Positions 8,301 through 17,061 of a DNA stretch of 53,982 nucleotides are shown here, piece by piece. Location of the stretch: contig NZ_KQ950182.1 in the NCBI RefSeq assembly GCF_001517975.1, positions 182,618 to 236,599 on the forward strand, written 5' to 3'. The position numbers and the translations under genes were made by a program. A model generated the notes under the pieces. It had not been told where the DNA came from. It saw nothing but the letters and a program-made list of their open reading frames with translations, and did no database searches. How positions within the stretch are numbered: the stretch's first letter is position 1; each line of letters starts with the position of its first letter. This DNA is from Thermobifida cellulosilytica TB100. Lineage in GTDB: Bacteria > Actinomycetota > Actinomycetes > Streptosporangiales > Streptosporangiaceae.

Positions 8301-9022
8301 GACATGGATTGTTCCCGCCGGACCGCTGCCTTACAGCTCGTCGGTTGCAGCGGCCGCATCCGGTCTGCCGACTCGTCCTCCCGCGCGGTACCGGAGGTCC
8401 CACCTCAGGAGGCGTCCTGTCGAAAGCGGGAGGCACGCGGTTTCAGTGGTCGACCGGAACTGACACCCTTTGCTGCTTCGAGCTCTGGAAATCAGCCCGA
8501 AGATTGTCGGAGGGCTGGGGTAGCATCCGGCCCGGCACCTTTGGCGCAGAGCCGTGTTGCTTGGGGCCGTGGTTGGGAACCTGGAGTGGTCATGGATCTC
8601 CGGGGAGGTTCCCAAGGAGGTCTGTGTCCGGTTGAGGCTTTTGTCTGCTTCCATCGTGGTGCAGGGCACCGAGGGACAGGGCATTTGCGCACTTCAGGTG
8701 CTGTGGCAGCCACCCTTCGGGGTGGCTGAGGATCGCAACTCCGCCACCTTCGGCAAGCCCACTGACCGCAAGCCGTGGCAGCCACCCTCGGGGGTGGCTG
8801 CCACAAATCCTTGACTCTCAGTCGAGTGGACTGCCGGATCAATTCGGGATGTTTCCCCACCACTGTCCGCTTCGGTCATGCAGGGCCGGTGCGCTCCTGT
8901 CCAGCAATCGCCGGGTCCGAAATCACATCCGAATCCGCTCTTTCAGGGGTGATCCGAAGTCGGCCCTCGCTCTGTGATTGTCTGGACACAGTAAAAGACT
9001 GTCGGGACCGGAGGGCCGTGGC
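8301..9022. other. 720-bp non-coding region with a paired hairpin repeat
   Basis: Divergent spacer between the small membrane protein and the NUDIX gene. Apart from the two related hairpins annotated separately at 8703-8804, I see nothing convincing. Several short frames cross the region but none has a good start site or recognisable product. Confidence 0.5.
8703..8804. repeat. Two copies of a GTGGCAGCCACCC hairpin element
   Basis: The first copy has 9-bp arms (CAGCCACCC at 8707-8715 and GGGTGGCTG at 8720-8728) around a TTCG tetraloop. The second has 13-bp perfect arms (8775-8787 and 8792-8804) around TCGG. The shared outer sequence GTGGCAGCCACCC begins at 8703 and 8775, a 72-bp period. Looks like a small intergenic repeat family or tandem terminators. 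Confidence 0.75.
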
Positions 9023-9559
9023 ATGCGTTGGATCGTCCACTCGGAGAAACCGCTGTACCAGGACCAGTGGCTGGATATCCGACTCGCCGACGTGGAGATC
9101 ACTGGCGGACGCCACCTGTCCCACCGTCTGATCCGCTCCGCTCCTGGAGCCGGTGCAGTGGTGCTCAACGACCGCGACCAGGTCCTTCTGCTGTGGCGGC
9201 ACCGGTTCATCACCGACAGTTGGGGCTATGAGATCCCCATCGGGGGCATCAAGGACGGGGAGAGCCCCGAGGCTGCGGCGGCCCGCGAGGTGGAAGAAGA
9301 AACCGGTTGGCGGGTGGGCCCGCTGCGGCCCCTGGTCTACGTCCAACCCTCCAGCGGCATCTCCGACTCCGAGCACCACGTCTTCCTCGCCGAGACCGCC
9401 GAACACGTCGGAGCACCCGCAGAGGACTGGGAGGCCGAACGCATCGACTGGGTGCCGCTGGCCAGCGTGCCCGATCTGGTAGCCCGACGCGAAATAGTCT
9501 CCGGCACCACCATGAACGCGCTGCTCTACCTTCTTGTCACCCGGACCCGCCAGGGGTGA
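9023..9559 (+). CDS. NUDIX hydrolase
   Basis: A 178-residue protein. ATG 9023 is chosen for the GGAGGG seven bases upstream. A complete Nudix box is present: GGIKDGE then SPEAAAA then REVEEETGW, fitting Gx5Ex7REUxEExGU. The preceding strand GAGAVVLNDRDQVLLLWRHRF and the following LRPLVYVQPSSGISDSEHHVFLAE resemble ADP-ribose/ADP-sugar pyrophosphatases. It should hydrolyse a nucleoside-diphosphate-linked substrate in the cytoplasm. It stands alone upstream of the lanthipeptide locus, with a 680-bp gap, so involvement in that pathway is unlikely. Confidence 0.92.
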   Translation: MRWIVHSEKPLYQDQWLDIRLADVEITGGRHLSHRLIRSAPGAGAVVLNDRDQVLLLWRHRFITDSWGYEIPIGGIKDGESPEAAAAREVEEETGWRVGPLRPLVYVQPSSGISDSEHHVFLAETAEHVGAPAEDWEAERIDWVPLASVPDLVARREIVSGTTMNALLYLLVTRTRQG

Positions 9560-10240
9560 ACAGCGCCAGAAGACCAAAGGGCTCCCAGGGGGAAGGCTCT
9601 GCGGATCGGCTGTCCAAGGATGGTCGTCGAGTCGTCTGTCCGCCAAGGGCACCGGACGGTCACGGCGTGGCCCTGCCGTGAGAGCGGGGTGAAGCCGTGG
9701 CTGTGATGTCCGACTTCTACTTCCGGCCTGCCCGGAGTTCCGTCGCTCGGTGTTTCGAGCGCCGGGCAAGTGTCCTGGCAGGGCCTTCGACCACTCATGT
9801 CCTTGCCCAGGCTTTCTACAGCGCTGATGCCTGAGGGTCAGATCGCTACCGGGAAGGCACCACCGGAGGGCCTTCGGGGCTGGCGTGGCCTGCCACGATG
9901 ATGGAGCCGCCTGCCAGATCCTCTCAATTCTGTCGAAGGTTTCTCCACATAGGTTCTTCCGTCTTCACAGGGAACCCTTGAGGCCAGAAAAGCGGCAAAC
10001 TGGTCAAATGGTGTGAAAAGCGGCTCTTTCTTGGTGGTGTGAAGAAGTACGCCGAAATTTATGACAGCTCGGCATGGACCTCCATGCCCCGTGCCCAGAA
10101 ACTCGTTTTCACGTCACCTCTCCGCGTACCACTTCGGTGAAGACGAGGAGAGGGAACCCAATTTCACGAAGACCGGATTCCCCGTGCACCTCCAGCCGGT
10201 GGACTTCTCCCGCCGGCCCCAGAACGCGGAAGACCACCGA
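9560..10240. other. 680-bp upstream region of the lanthipeptide locus
   Basis: Noticeably less GC-rich at about 9930-10080 than the surrounding genes, as expected for a promoter region. An in-frame extension of the methyltransferase reaches ATG 10061 but has no ribosome site and no family similarity, so it is treated as leader. No tRNA or clear operator seen. Confidence 0.5.
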
Positions 10241-11485
10241 ATGAGAGAACATCAAGATACGAAGACCAGCAGCACCGGCGAGACCGACCGCGCTGAGTAC
10301 CTGCGCGAGAAGATGGTGGGTGAACTGCGTGATCTGGGAGCGGTCCGCAGCGATCCGGTCGCTGCTGCTTTCAGCGTGGTGCCGCGGCACCTGTTCGCCC
10401 CGGGCGAGCCGCTGGAGCGGGCCTACGCCACCATGACCACGCTGCACCGGAAGCAGGACGGTGCGGGGACGGCCACCAGCGTGGTGTCCGCGTCGGAGAT
10501 CCAGGCCGTGATGCTGGAGCAGGCCCGGATCGAACCGGGCATGCGGGTACTGGAGATCGGTTCCGGCGGCTACAACGCGGCACTGATCGCCGAACTGGTC
10601 GGTCGGACCGGGAGAGTGGTCTCCGTCGACATCGATCCGGAGATCACCGGCCGAGCCCGACGCTACCTCGACGCCACCGGATACGGGTGGGTCGACGTGG
10701 CGCTGGGCGACGCCGCCCACGGTGTTCCAGAACACGCCCCGTTCGACCGGATCATCGTCACCGCGGGCGCATGGGACATCCCACCCGCATGGATCGAGCA
10801 GCTCACCGAGGACGGAAGGCTCGTCGTTCCGCTGCGGCTGCGCGGGCTGACGCGCTCGGTGGCCTTCGAGCGTGCAGGTGAGCGCCTGGTGAGCCGGGAC
10901 TACCAGCTCTGCTCCTTCGTGCCGATGCAGGGAGCCGAGGCCCACAGCGAGCAGGTGGTCACGTTGGACGAGGACAGGGTCAGCCTGCTGATCGACACCG
11001 ACCGGCCCGTTGACACCGACGGCCTGCGCAAGGCCCTGCTCGGACCGCGGACCGAGCGCTGGGGAGGCATGGAGTTCGGCGACAGCGAGCCACTCCACGA
11101 CCTGGACCTGTGGATCGCCACCGTGGCCGACGGCTTCGGCTTGGTCAAAGCCACGAAAGAGGCGGTCGACAGCGGGCTGACCAGCAGGTCTGCGCTGTAC
11201 GGCGGCAAAGCGATCGTGTCGGGGAGCAGTTTCGTCTACCGGGCCTCGGCACGTCCGGTCGACGAGAGCCGCACCAGGTTCGAGTTCGGCGCCTACGCAC
11301 ACGGCCCCGACTCCGAACGCCTCGCCGAGGAGTACATCGACCACATCCGGACCTGGGACCGCGACCACCGCGGGGGACCGGGAGCGCGCATTGAGGTGTT
11401 TCCCGCAGCCACCCCCGATGCCGCACTTCCCGCCGGAAGGGTCGTCGACAAGAAGCACACCCGCATCGTCGTCTCCTGGCCCTGA
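10241..11485 (+). CDS. FxLD-system methyltransferase (PIMT-like, LanS type)
   Basis: A 414-residue protein; start ATG 10241 with GGAAG 8 bases upstream. The N-terminal half is a protein-L-isoaspartate O-methyltransferase-like domain: SVVPRHLFAP, VVSASEIQAVMLEQARIEPG, motif I VLEIGSGGYNAALIAELVG, VVSVDIDPEI, DRIIVTAGAWDIPPAWIEQL and DGRLVVPLRL. The C-terminal part (about residues 230-414) is an extension characteristic of the methyltransferases found beside FxLD lanthipeptides. Characterised lanthipeptide PIMT homologues (LanSA, e.g. OlvSA) methylate a core Asp and lead through an aspartimide to isoAsp. The precursor next door has Asp38-Asp39-Gly40, a suitable target. First gene of the locus, 64 bp before the precursor. 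Confidence 0.9.
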   Translation: MREHQDTKTSSTGETDRAEYLREKMVGELRDLGAVRSDPVAAAFSVVPRHLFAPGEPLERAYATMTTLHRKQDGAGTATSVVSASEIQAVMLEQARIEPGMRVLEIGSGGYNAALIAELVGRTGRVVSVDIDPEITGRARRYLDATGYGWVDVALGDAAHGVPEHAPFDRIIVTAGAWDIPPAWIEQLTEDGRLVVPLRLRGLTRSVAFERAGERLVSRDYQLCSFVPMQGAEAHSEQVVTLDEDRVSLLIDTDRPVDTDGLRKALLGPRTERWGGMEFGDSEPLHDLDLWIATVADGFGLVKATKEAVDSGLTSRSALYGGKAIVSGSSFVYRASARPVDESRTRFEFGAYAHGPDSERLAEEYIDHIRTWDRDHRGGPGARIEVFPAATPDAALPAGRVVDKKHTRIVVSWP

Positions 11486-11549
11486 CCGCAGGGAAGCCGG
11501 GCCGGAAGCCCTGGAACATTTCGGGCAACGTCACTACGAGGAGGAATGC

Positions 11550-11717
11550 ATGACCGTCCAGACCCCTCAGACCGCGATCGATGGGGAAAACACCCAGTTC
11601 GACCTCGACATCAGCATCGTCGAGTCCGGTCCCGTCATCAACGACCTGATGCGGCTCACCGACGACGGGTGCGGGACCACCTGCGAGAGTGCCTGCCCGG
11701 CCCAGAGCGGTTGCTGA
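11550..11717 (+). CDS. FxLD family lanthipeptide precursor
   Basis: A 55-residue peptide; ATG 11550 has a strong GAGGAGG site just upstream. The leader contains F17-D18-L19-D20, the FxLD box that class I dehydratases bind, followed by ISIVESG. The core is Cys/Ser/Thr-rich: from about T37, TDDGCGTTCESACPAQSGC with Cys at 41, 45, 49 and 55 and hydroxy residues T37, T43, T44, S47, S53. Dehydration of Ser/Thr by LanB and Cys addition by LanC would give up to four thioether rings. D39-G40 is a classical aspartimide/isoAsp hot spot for the upstream methyltransferase. The leader cleavage site cannot be fixed from sequence; no GG or AxPR-like site is obvious. Confidence 0.92.
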   Translation: MTVQTPQTAIDGENTQFDLDISIVESGPVINDLMRLTDDGCGTTCESACPAQSGC

Positions 11718-11744
11718 CCCCTCCAGCCTCGACTCCCATACGCC

Positions 11745-11768
11745 GCGGGGTGGCGGACGCCACCCCGC
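11745..11768 (+). terminator. Attenuator-type hairpin between precursor and lanB
   Basis: Perfect 11-bp inverted repeat GCGGGGTGGCG / CGCCACCCCGC with a two-base centre, 27 bp after the precursor stop and 26 bp before lanB. No T-run follows. Lanthipeptide operons commonly place a partial terminator here so that precursor mRNA exceeds enzyme mRNA; that role is inferred. Confidence 0.7.
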
Positions 11769-11793
11769 GAGTACCCAACCCTGAGGAGTGGAT

Positions 11794-14700
11794 TTGTACA
11801 GGTTCGTGGACGCGGCCGTGGTGCGAGCAGCAGCCCGTTGCCCCGGAAGCGTGCCACCGTGGCCGGACCTGACCGATGACGCGGAGAAAAACCTGACGTC
11901 CTGGGTGGACTGGCTGCGGCAGGTGTGGGCATCCGACGGGTTCGCGGCGAGTGTCGAGATCGCCAGCCCAGACCTGGCTCGTCGAGTCCAAGAGGTGTGT
12001 CAGGGGAGCCGAGTGCGGAGGCAAGAGGTCCGCCGAGCGGTGCTGTCGCTGATTCGGTACCTGTTACGGTCGACAAGCCGGGCGACACCGTTCGGTCTGT
12101 TCTCCGGGGTGGCACCTGTCCGGCTCGGTCACACACCTGCGGTGCGGTTCGGTGGAGGGCATCGCGCCGTCGCGCGGGTCGACTCCACCTGGCTCGACGG
12201 AGTGATCACGCGTCTGGAAGCCATCCCCGAGTTGAGGTACCGACTACTGGTCGTGCGCAACAACCTTGCGTTCGTTCGGGACGGACGGCTGGTGGTGGGA
12301 TGTTGGCAGAGCGGAGCGGTGCACGGAACCGGGCCCGCAGAAGTATCGGTCCGCTACACCGAAGCGGTTCACACCGTTTTTCAGGCTGCTCAGACCCCGG
12401 TTCGTCTGGGGGACCTGGCCGACAAACTGGCATCCAACTTTCCGGACAAGCCGGACTCTGTGATCAACGAAATGCTGACCAGGCTGGTGGAACATCGTCT
12501 CCTGGTCACCAGTCTGCGTCCACCGATGACGGTCACCGACCCGCTGGGCCACGTCATTGAAGCGCTGACCGCGGTACAAGCCGACACGGTGCAGGGGGCG
12601 GCAGGTCTGCTGGACGAGTTGTGCGGGATCCACGCCGATCTGCTCCACCACAACGCGACCCCTCCTCTGCGGGGACGCAGTCTTCGATCGCATGTCTCCC
12701 GGGGAATGGCTGCCCTCTGTACCGCAGAGCGGCCGATCGCGGTGGATCTTCGGCTCGACGGTGACTTGGTCCTGCCGCATGCGGTGGTGCGGGAAGCCGA
12801 GCGTACGGCGGAGGCGCTGGCCAGGCTGGGACCGCACCCCCACGGAACTCCGGCCTGGCAGGACTACCACCGAAGGTTCTGCGAACGGTACGGACTCGGC
12901 TCCCTGGTCGGCATCCGGGAACTGCTCGATGCCGACAGCGGTCTCGGTTTCCCCCACGGTTACCGGAATTCACGTCTGGCTCCTCCGAGCGTTCCCGGCC
13001 TGTCCAAACGCGACATGGCCCTGCTCGTCTTGGCGCAGAACGCCGCGGTGCAGCAGCACACCGAAGTCGTCATCGACGACGCACTGGTCGACAACCTTGC
13101 GGCTGCCAGCCTTGGCGAGTACCGGGTGCAGCCGCATACCGAACTCCGGTGCCGCATCTACTCGCCCAGTACCGGTGCGCTCGGTCGAGGCGAGTTCCGA
13201 CTTGCGGTCACCGGAATGTCCCGCGCGGCTGGCACCACGGCCGGGCGGTTTCTCGACCTGTTCGACACGGGTGACCAGGAACGAATGTTCCGGGCCTACG
13301 CCGAACTACCCGCAGTCTGTCAGAACGCACTGCGGGTGCAGGTGTCCGGCCCAACGGTGTCCCGGCGGGCCGAGAACATCACAAGAAGTCCCGCTGTGCT
13401 GCCTCTCCTGGTCCCCTTGGCCGAACAGTGCCCGGACGGCAAGGAAGCCGTCTCGTTGGACGACCTCGCGGTGACCGCTGATGCCCAGCGGCTCTACCTG
13501 GTCTCTGTGTCCCGCCGACAGCCGGTGGAGCCGATCCTGTTCAGCGCTGTGGAACTCACCCACCACGCTCAACCGCTCCTGCGGTTCCTCTGCGAAATCT
13601 CTACGGCTCGTACGGCAGCGTGCGTTCCGTTTTCCTGGGGAGCGGCCAGCAGGTTGCCGTTCCTGCCCAGAATCCGCTACCGGCGTTCGATTCTGTCTCC
13701 GGCTATGTGGACGCTGACTGCGACAGACTTTCCCGGTTCTGCCGAACCATGGCGGAACTGGAAGGACAGGTGGGACGCGTGGCGGGACCAGTTTCGTGTG
13801 CCCGCCTCGGTCTATCTCGGCGACGGTGATCGCCGAATCCGCCTGGACTTGGACGAGTCCGCCCATCTTGCTGTGCTCCGGGCCGACCTGGCGCGCAACG
13901 GACACGCCACCATACGCGAGGCACCGGAAGAAGATGAGATGGGGTGGATCGACGGACGCGCTCACGACATCGTCATCCCCCTAGCCGCCACAGCTCCACC
14001 CGCTGCACCGCAGCGAACCTGGTCGAGGTGCGTGCTCAGCCGTGCCCACGGGCACCTTCCCGGAAGCAGTGAGTGGCTCTACGTCAAGCTGTACGGGAAC
14101 CCCGGCCGGCAGACCGCTCTTTTGACCTCGCATCTGCCAGCCCTGCTGGCCGCGTGGGAAGAGGAACCCGAGTGGTGGTTTCTCCGCTACCACGATCCGG
14201 ACAAGCATCTGCGCTTGCGTATCCGACTTCGGGAAGCCGACGACTTCGGGCAGGTCGCTGCTCGGGTCACCGCGTGGACGACTGAGCTGTACGAGCGTGG
14301 CCTCGTGAGCCAGGTGCAGTTCGACACCTACTATCCGGAGACCGGGCGCTTCGGACAGGACGTGGCCATGGCTGCAGCAGAGTCGGTGTTTGCCGCCGAT
14401 TCTGCCGCAGCAGTCGCGCAACTGCGAGCGGTCGACCACCGTGAGGGCCCGCATCTGCACGCCGTCACTGCCGCCAGCATGGTCGACATCGCCGTCACGG
14501 TCGCAGGCAGCGTCAGTGACGGAATGCGCTGGCTGATTCGTCACTGGCGCGCATCTTCAGCTCCCGCACCGTCTCGCGAAACACGCGACCAGATGATCCG
14601 CCTGGCAGACCCGAGTCGCGGACGGTCCGCGCTTCTGGAGGTGCCAGGTGGTGAAGACATCGCGGCGTCGTGGGAACTGCGGCGCGCGGCGCTTCTCCGG

Positions 14701-14877
14701 TACCGCGCGGCACTCACCGCCGAGAAGCAGATTTCCCCGGACACGGTGCTTGCAGACCTTCTGCACCTGCACCATGCCCGCATGGTGGGCATTTCCCCGG
14801 ACTCGGAGTGGGCCTGCCGTCGTCTGTCCCGCGCCGCCGCCCTGAGCTGGACAGCGCGAACCCAAGGAGCCCTATGA
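11794..14877 (+). CDS. lanB: Class I lanthipeptide dehydratase LanB (full length)
   Basis: A 1027-residue protein, the normal size of a two-domain LanB. TTG 11794 is preferred because GAGGAG ends five bases earlier; GTG 11788 would overlap that site. The glutamylation domain (about residues 30-650) carries the signature RSTSRATPFGLFSGV near residue 92. The elimination domain (about 740-1010) has EWLYVKLYG, WWFLRYHDPDKHLRLRIRL and the TYYPETGRFG motif. LanB uses glutamyl-tRNA to activate Ser/Thr in the precursor and then eliminates glutamate to give Dha/Dhb. The stop overlaps the lanC start (ATGA), indicating translational coupling. Base composition is slightly less GC-extreme than flanking genes. 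Confidence 0.95.
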   Translation: MYRFVDAAVVRAAARCPGSVPPWPDLTDDAEKNLTSWVDWLRQVWASDGFAASVEIASPDLARRVQEVCQGSRVRRQEVRRAVLSLIRYLLRSTSRATPFGLFSGVAPVRLGHTPAVRFGGGHRAVARVDSTWLDGVITRLEAIPELRYRLLVVRNNLAFVRDGRLVVGCWQSGAVHGTGPAEVSVRYTEAVHTVFQAAQTPVRLGDLADKLASNFPDKPDSVINEMLTRLVEHRLLVTSLRPPMTVTDPLGHVIEALTAVQADTVQGAAGLLDELCGIHADLLHHNATPPLRGRSLRSHVSRGMAALCTAERPIAVDLRLDGDLVLPHAVVREAERTAEALARLGPHPHGTPAWQDYHRRFCERYGLGSLVGIRELLDADSGLGFPHGYRNSRLAPPSVPGLSKRDMALLVLAQNAAVQQHTEVVIDDALVDNLAAASLGEYRVQPHTELRCRIYSPSTGALGRGEFRLAVTGMSRAAGTTAGRFLDLFDTGDQERMFRAYAELPAVCQNALRVQVSGPTVSRRAENITRSPAVLPLLVPLAEQCPDGKEAVSLDDLAVTADAQRLYLVSVSRRQPVEPILFSAVELTHHAQPLLRFLCEISTARTAACVPFSWGAASRLPFLPRIRYRRSILSPAMWTLTATDFPGSAEPWRNWKDRWDAWRDQFRVPASVYLGDGDRRIRLDLDESAHLAVLRADLARNGHATIREAPEEDEMGWIDGRAHDIVIPLAATAPPAAPQRTWSRCVLSRAHGHLPGSSEWLYVKLYGNPGRQTALLTSHLPALLAAWEEEPEWWFLRYHDPDKHLRLRIRLREADDFGQVAARVTAWTTELYERGLVSQVQFDTYYPETGRFGQDVAMAAAESVFAADSAAAVAQLRAVDHREGPHLHAVTAASMVDIAVTVAGSVSDGMRWLIRHWRASSAPAPSRETRDQMIRLADPSRGRSALLEVPGGEDIAASWELRRAALLRYRAALTAEKQISPDTVLADLLHLHHARMVGISPDSEWACRRLSRAAALSWTARTQGAL

Positions 14878-16121
14878 ACAGCCCTTGTTCGGAAGCGCTG
14901 GCCGCGGCCAGCGCTGTTGCCTCACGCCTGGTCGATCCGTCCGTAATCGGTAGTCGTGGCGTCGCTTCAGGGGGGAGAGGACGTCGGCGTCCCCAGTCAC
15001 TGGCCGGGGGAGCGGCGGGAATCGCCCTGTTGCACATTGAACGCGCCTATACCGGCCATGGTGACTGGACGACCGTGCACACATGGCTGTCCGCTGCCGT
15101 GCACGAGGAGTTGAGCGCTGGTCCCAACGCCGGACTGTACTTCGGAGTTCCCGCCTTGGCGTTCGTGATCCGTGCCGCCGCAGGCCGGTCCAGCAGGTAC
15201 AGGCATGCTCTCACCCAACTCGACACCGCCATCACGGCCATGACCCGTCATCGCCTCAGCCAAGCCCACACCCGCATCGACCAGGGAATCCGGCCCCGTA
15301 TGGCCGAGTTCGATCTGGTTCGCGGCCTGACCGGTCTCGGCGTCTACCACCTGCTACGCCACCCCGATCATGAGATCACACAGGCCGTGCTGGCCTACCT
15401 CGTCAGGTTGACCGAACCGCTTCCGGAGCACGCCGACGACCTACCGGGATGGTGGACCGACGTCTCCCTCAACGGTGATCCTGCACCGGACTTTCCCGGA
15501 GGCCACGGCAACCTCGGCATGTCACACGGCATCGCGGCCCCGCTGGCACTGCTGTCACTGGCTGCGCTGAAAGGAATCACAGTCGAAGGGCACACCGAGG
15601 CCATCGGTCGTATCTGCGCCTGGTTGGACGTATGGCAGCAGGAACACCCCTGCGGCCCGTGGTGGCCGGGATTCGTCACCCGTGAACAGGCCCGTCGAAA
15701 GCACGTAGAGGCATCCAGCCGCCAACGTCCGTCGTGGTGCTACGGAACACCCGGGCTCGCCAGAGCCCAGCAACTTGCGGGCTTGGCCACTGGTGACCTC
15801 GAACGGCAACGCACAGCCGAGGCCGCTATGCTCGGCTGCCTCCGCGACCCCGCGCAGCTCAACCTGCTCCCAGACGCCGGCTTGTGCCACGGCACGGCTG
15901 GACTGCTCCAGGCCGCGTGGCGGATGGCGGATGACGCCAGCACACCGGACATCGCACAGGAGCTGCCCAGGCTTGCGGCGCGACTGCTTTCCCAGCTCCC
16001 ATCCCTGCCCGAAGATGTCGAATTCCTCGACGGGCACGCAGGCGTGGCGCTCGCCCTGCACACCGCTGGAACCGGTACCGCCCCAATCAGCCGTTGGGAC
16101 GCCTGTCTGCTTCTCATCTGA
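14874..16121 (+). CDS. lanC: Lanthionine synthetase C-like cyclase LanC
   Basis: A 415-residue protein with the double alpha-barrel LanC pattern: QSLAGGAAGIALLHIE, FDLVRGLTGLGVYHLL, GHGNLGMSHGIAAPLALLSL, SWCYGTPGLARA, AGLCHGTAGLL and DGHAGVALALH. Zinc ligands are C289 in WCYG and C338-H339 in LCHG. It activates precursor Cys thiols for addition to Dha/Dhb, forming (methyl)lanthionine. Its ATG overlaps the lanB stop by four bases. The next gene starts 32 bp after its stop, on the same strand. Confidence 0.95.
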   Translation: MNSPCSEALAAASAVASRLVDPSVIGSRGVASGGRGRRRPQSLAGGAAGIALLHIERAYTGHGDWTTVHTWLSAAVHEELSAGPNAGLYFGVPALAFVIRAAAGRSSRYRHALTQLDTAITAMTRHRLSQAHTRIDQGIRPRMAEFDLVRGLTGLGVYHLLRHPDHEITQAVLAYLVRLTEPLPEHADDLPGWWTDVSLNGDPAPDFPGGHGNLGMSHGIAAPLALLSLAALKGITVEGHTEAIGRICAWLDVWQQEHPCGPWWPGFVTREQARRKHVEASSRQRPSWCYGTPGLARAQQLAGLATGDLERQRTAEAAMLGCLRDPAQLNLLPDAGLCHGTAGLLQAAWRMADDASTPDIAQELPRLAARLLSQLPSLPEDVEFLDGHAGVALALHTAGTGTAPISRWDACLLLI

Positions 16122-16152
16122 TCGGGAATCGGATGAAAGGACCCCTGAGCGC

Positions 16153-17061
16153 ATGAACCACGCCCCCGAAAGGGTACGGGAAGACGCCCTGTGGCACCAG
16201 GTGACCGTCAACTTCGCCGACTACTCCGTGGCCGAACACGTCGGTGCCGTCCACATCGGTCCGATAATGACCGGCGCAGAGACCGCTGGAAGGACCAGGG
16301 CATGGTTCTTCGTCAGAAAGGCCCCCTGCTGGCGGATTCGTTTCCTGGTAGCACACGGCACCGGCCAGGAAACAGTGGTTTTCCTCCACGAAAGACTCGA
16401 CGCGTTGCGAGACGGCGGTCACATCGCCGGCTGGGCCCCAACCATCTACGAGCCGGAGATACACGCCTTCGGCGGTCCGTTGGGCATGGAGTTGACCCAC
16501 CGTCTCTTCCACGTCGACAGCCGACACGTCCTCGCCTACCTCGGCCGTCAGGACGTCCCGCCCACCGGCCACGGCGACCAGCGGCGCGAACTGTCTGTTC
16601 TGCTGTGCAGCATGCTGATGCGCGGGGCAGGACAGGACTGGTACGAACAAGGAGACGTCTGGGCACGCGTCGCCGGAATCCGTCCGGATCCTCCCGACAT
16701 CCCTGCGGAGCGGATGAACAGGTTGGAAGCCGACTTACGGCGGCTGATGACCGTGGACGCAGGCCCCACAAGCCCTCTCCTGCGCGAGAACGGACCGCTG
16801 GCTTTTCTGACCGAATGGGCTGTCGCTTTCGCTGAAGCCGGTCAGAGACTAGGTGGCCTTGCTCGAAACGGTCTACTCACCCGCGGATTACGAGCCGTCC
16901 TCGCTCACCAGATCATCTTCCACTGGAACCGGCTCGGCCTGCCATACACCGTGCAAAGCCTGATCGCCCACACCGCCAAGACAGTAGTCCTGGATCGTGA
17001 CGAATGGCCTACCACTATGACGCCGCTGAGACTTCCAGGAGCCCGCGGTGACAGGAAGTGA
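16153..17061 (+). CDS. Stand-alone LanB C-terminal-type protein (thiopeptide-type bacteriocin biosynthesis domain)
   Basis: A 302-residue protein starting at ATG 16153, 32 bp after lanC. The sequence matches the SpaB_C/TIGR03891 class: DALWHQVTVNF, RAWFFVRKAPCWRIRF, then IYEPEIHAFGGPLGMELTHR, LFHVDSRHVLAYL, ELSVLLCSMLMRGAG and HQIIFHWNRLGLP. Homologues eliminate glutamate from glutamylated Ser/Thr in split dehydratases, and some act as pyridine-forming [4+2] cyclases in thiopeptide and pyritide pathways. The locus already has a full-length LanB with its own elimination domain, so this is an extra copy whose job is unclear. It overlaps the following gene by 14 bp. Confidence 0.85.
   Translation: MNHAPERVREDALWHQVTVNFADYSVAEHVGAVHIGPIMTGAETAGRTRAWFFVRKAPCWRIRFLVAHGTGQETVVFLHERLDALRDGGHIAGWAPTIYEPEIHAFGGPLGMELTHRLFHVDSRHVLAYLGRQDVPPTGHGDQRRELSVLLCSMLMRGAGQDWYEQGDVWARVAGIRPDPPDIPAERMNRLEADLRRLMTVDAGPTSPLLRENGPLAFLTEWAVAFAEAGQRLGGLARNGLLTRGLRAVLAHQIIFHWNRLGLPYTVQSLIAHTAKTVVLDRDEWPTTMTPLRLPGARGDRK

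Noticed and set aside
9526-9798. Minus-strand 90-residue frame after the NUDIX gene
   Set aside because: No ribosome site, no family resemblance, overlaps the NUDIX 3' end.
10061-10240. N-terminal extension of the FxLD methyltransferase from ATG 10061
   Set aside because: No ribosome site and sequence unlike the family N terminus; ATG 10241 fits both.
11745-11768. Considered as an operator for the lanthipeptide operon
   Set aside because: Its position inside the operon between precursor and lanB fits an attenuator hairpin better than a promoter operator.
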